A stretch of 64,000 bases of DNA from the NCBI RefSeq assembly GCF_009759665.1, contig NZ_WQNE01000015.1:115195-179194 (forward strand), given 5' to 3'. Shown here one piece after another: positions 62,813 through 64,000 of this stretch. Every line of letters starts with the position of its first letter. Position 1 is the first letter of the stretch. This DNA is from Bradyrhizobium cajani (lineage in GTDB: Bacteria > Pseudomonadota > Alphaproteobacteria > Rhizobiales > Xanthobacteraceae). A model generated the notes under the pieces. The model saw nothing but the letters and a program-made list of their open reading frames with translations, searched no databases and was not told the origin of the DNA. Both the position numbers and the translations under genes were made by a program.

Positions 62813-63360
62813 CAAAGGCTGTGAAACTGCTGCGCGCCATCGCGCTCGATCCCTCCGACACCTTCGTGTTCGACGCGGCGGCCGAGCCAGGCGAATGGGC
62901 CGTCTCCGGTGCGTTTCGCTTCTGCGACCAGGATCCCGCGACGTTGAGCGGCAAGGCGCGCGCGGCGTTCCGCAGCGGCTTCCTCGGGGTGCAATCCTGG
63001 GGCTGGTCGACGCTGGTGCAGATTGTGCCGGCAACGGAGAACGATTGCCGGGCGCTGATCGAGCTCCTCGCCCGGCAACTCATCGATCGTTTCGGCGCGC
63101 CGGATCCGGCAACCGCGCGGACGGCCGCTGAAGAGGAGGTCGCCTTTGTGCAGTCGCTCTGCACCCATCCGATCAGTTCGCTCATTGCCGTCCACCGCTC
63201 GGTGAGCGCCGGCGAAGTCCGCGAGTCCTTCCGCAGGCTGCAGCTGCGGCAAGGGCAGGGGCACAGCAAGGCGTTCTCGTTCATGGAAGTCGAGGACGAT
63301 GTCGAACCCGACAGCAATGTCAGGCTTGCCGATATGAACCGGGAGCCGCAGCGCCGATGA
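62809..63360 (+). CDS. DUF6505-like protein
   Basis: A 183-residue cytoplasmic protein starting with GTG in the overlap with the ligase-like gene. Segments WAVSGAFRFCDQDPATLSGKA and FRSGFLGVQSWGWSTLVQIV match my memory of this uncharacterised family. Function unknown. Its coupling to the ligase-like and DUF6352 genes by short overlaps implies a shared role. Confidence 0.6.
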   Translation: MTKAVKLLRAIALDPSDTFVFDAAAEPGEWAVSGAFRFCDQDPATLSGKARAAFRSGFLGVQSWGWSTLVQIVPATENDCRALIELLARQLIDRFGAPDPATARTAAEEEVAFVQSLCTHPISSLIAVHRSVSAGEVRESFRRLQLRQGQGHSKAFSFMEVEDDVEPDSNVRLADMNREPQRR

Positions 63361-64000
63361 ATGATTTCTGGATCGCGTGCGGCCACCATCTGCTCGATCG
63401 CGAGGCGGGCGGCGGGCTTTGCGTCACCGACGAGTTCCTGAAGGCCTATTTCGTCCGGCCAGAACTGGTCCCGCCGGACGAAGCATGTCCGGTCGAGCGG
63501 CGGCTGCACCGGGAGCTGCTTGCCACTCCCCGCCGGGCGGTCGGTGCGGACGAAATCGCGGCGATTGCCGATGCGGATGCCCGGGAGAACTGGCGGCTCG
63601 TGCTTGCGGTTCGCGATCTCCTAGTGCGGCACCCGACCCTGGAGGCCGCCTATCTTGCAACTGTCCGATCGGGAACGAACGAGTTGCCGCCGCTGTTCGT
63701 CAACCAGCTCGTGCATGTCATCCTGCGCAATGCGCTGGATGGCTGCGATGACCCGTTCGTGCTGCGCGCAGCCGAGCTGTTCTTCCGCCCGCAGCGCATC
63801 CTGCCGCAGGAACGGGCCTTGCTGCTCGGCGACGAGGAGGTCGTCGGCGGCCAGAGCCCGACGCCGGTGCTCTCGCTGATGTCGATGCTGGGGGCGGTGA
63901 CCGACGCCGAGCTGGACGTCTTGAGCGAGGGCAATGCCGACGACTATTGGCACCGAAGCGACCATTTCGACATGGCTTTCGATCTCACGGCGGGCGGGCG
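63357..64000 (+). CDS. DUF6352-like protein (3' end outside the window)
   Basis: At least 214 residues; the frame runs off the right edge. It starts in an ATGA overlap with the DUF6505-like gene: MNDFWIACGHHLLDREAGGG, then CVTDEFLKAYFVRPELVPP and LPPLFVNQLVHVILRNALDG. These match my memory of DUF6352, a family found beside formate dehydrogenase-like gene sets. No catalytic motif is clear. Confidence 0.62.
   Translation, partial: MNDFWIACGHHLLDREAGGGLCVTDEFLKAYFVRPELVPPDEACPVERRLHRELLATPRRAVGADEIAAIADADARENWRLVLAVRDLLVRHPTLEAAYLATVRSGTNELPPLFVNQLVHVILRNALDGCDDPFVLRAAELFFRPQRILPQERALLLGDEEVVGGQSPTPVLSLMSMLGAVTDAELDVLSEGNADDYWHRSDHFDMAFDLTAGG

Overview
The window looks like a chromosome segment of a Bradyrhizobium-like alphaproteobacterium (order Hyphomicrobiales). 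The base composition is high in G+C, genes are tightly packed with ATGA/GTGA overlaps, and the repeat at 35137-35235 is of a kind I recall as common between genes in Bradyrhizobium and Rhodopseudomonas. Gene content (soil aromatic catabolism, LivFGHMK-type uptake, MarR regulators) fits this. No tRNA, rRNA, CRISPR array, transposase or integrase was seen.

1-21365, secretion and heme acquisition. A giant repetitive RTX-type surface protein (cut by the left edge) is followed by an ECF sigma factor, a FecR-type anti-sigma factor, a HasR-like TonB-dependent receptor with an extra C-terminal opacity-type beta-barrel, a HasA-like hemophore with an RTX tail, a type I secretion ABC protein and membrane fusion protein, a heme oxygenase, and ExbB, ExbD and TonB. 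The set covers export of the hemophore, capture of heme, energised import and opening of the porphyrin ring.

21593-35159 and 40258-57744, an aromatic catabolic region that I read as indole-3-acetate (auxin) degradation. It holds a Rieske dioxygenase with reductase, two CoA ligases, SDRs, an IorAB-type 2-oxoacid:ferredoxin oxidoreductase, a thiolase-like protein paired with a DUF35-SDR fusion, an isatin hydrolase-like protein, a 2-aminobenzoyl-CoA monooxygenase/reductase-type fusion, an acyl-CoA dehydrogenase, RidA, gentisate-type ring cleavage with an FAH hydrolase and a thioesterase, a Liv-type transporter with two binding proteins, and three MarR regulators. Proposed route (inference): indole-3-acetate to dioxindole-3-acetate, to its CoA ester, retro-aldol to isatin plus acetyl-CoA, hydrolysis to isatinate, oxidative decarboxylation to anthraniloyl-CoA, then ring attack. 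The promoters of the Rieske and IorAB operons share a composite element.

35240-40257, a 5-kb stretch of visibly more A/T-rich, unrelated genes that splits the catabolic region. It holds an HExxH metallopeptidase behind a small membrane protein resembling EACC1 of predicted conflict systems, a methyltransferase, a YciI protein and a VOC protein.

57861-64000, a small secreted protein downstream of a CRP-like palindrome, a WD40-cytochrome c protein, a multi-cluster ferredoxin, a lipoate/biotin ligase-like protein and two DUF proteins (DUF6505, DUF6352). This probably belongs to a redox-enzyme accessory cluster that continues past the right edge.
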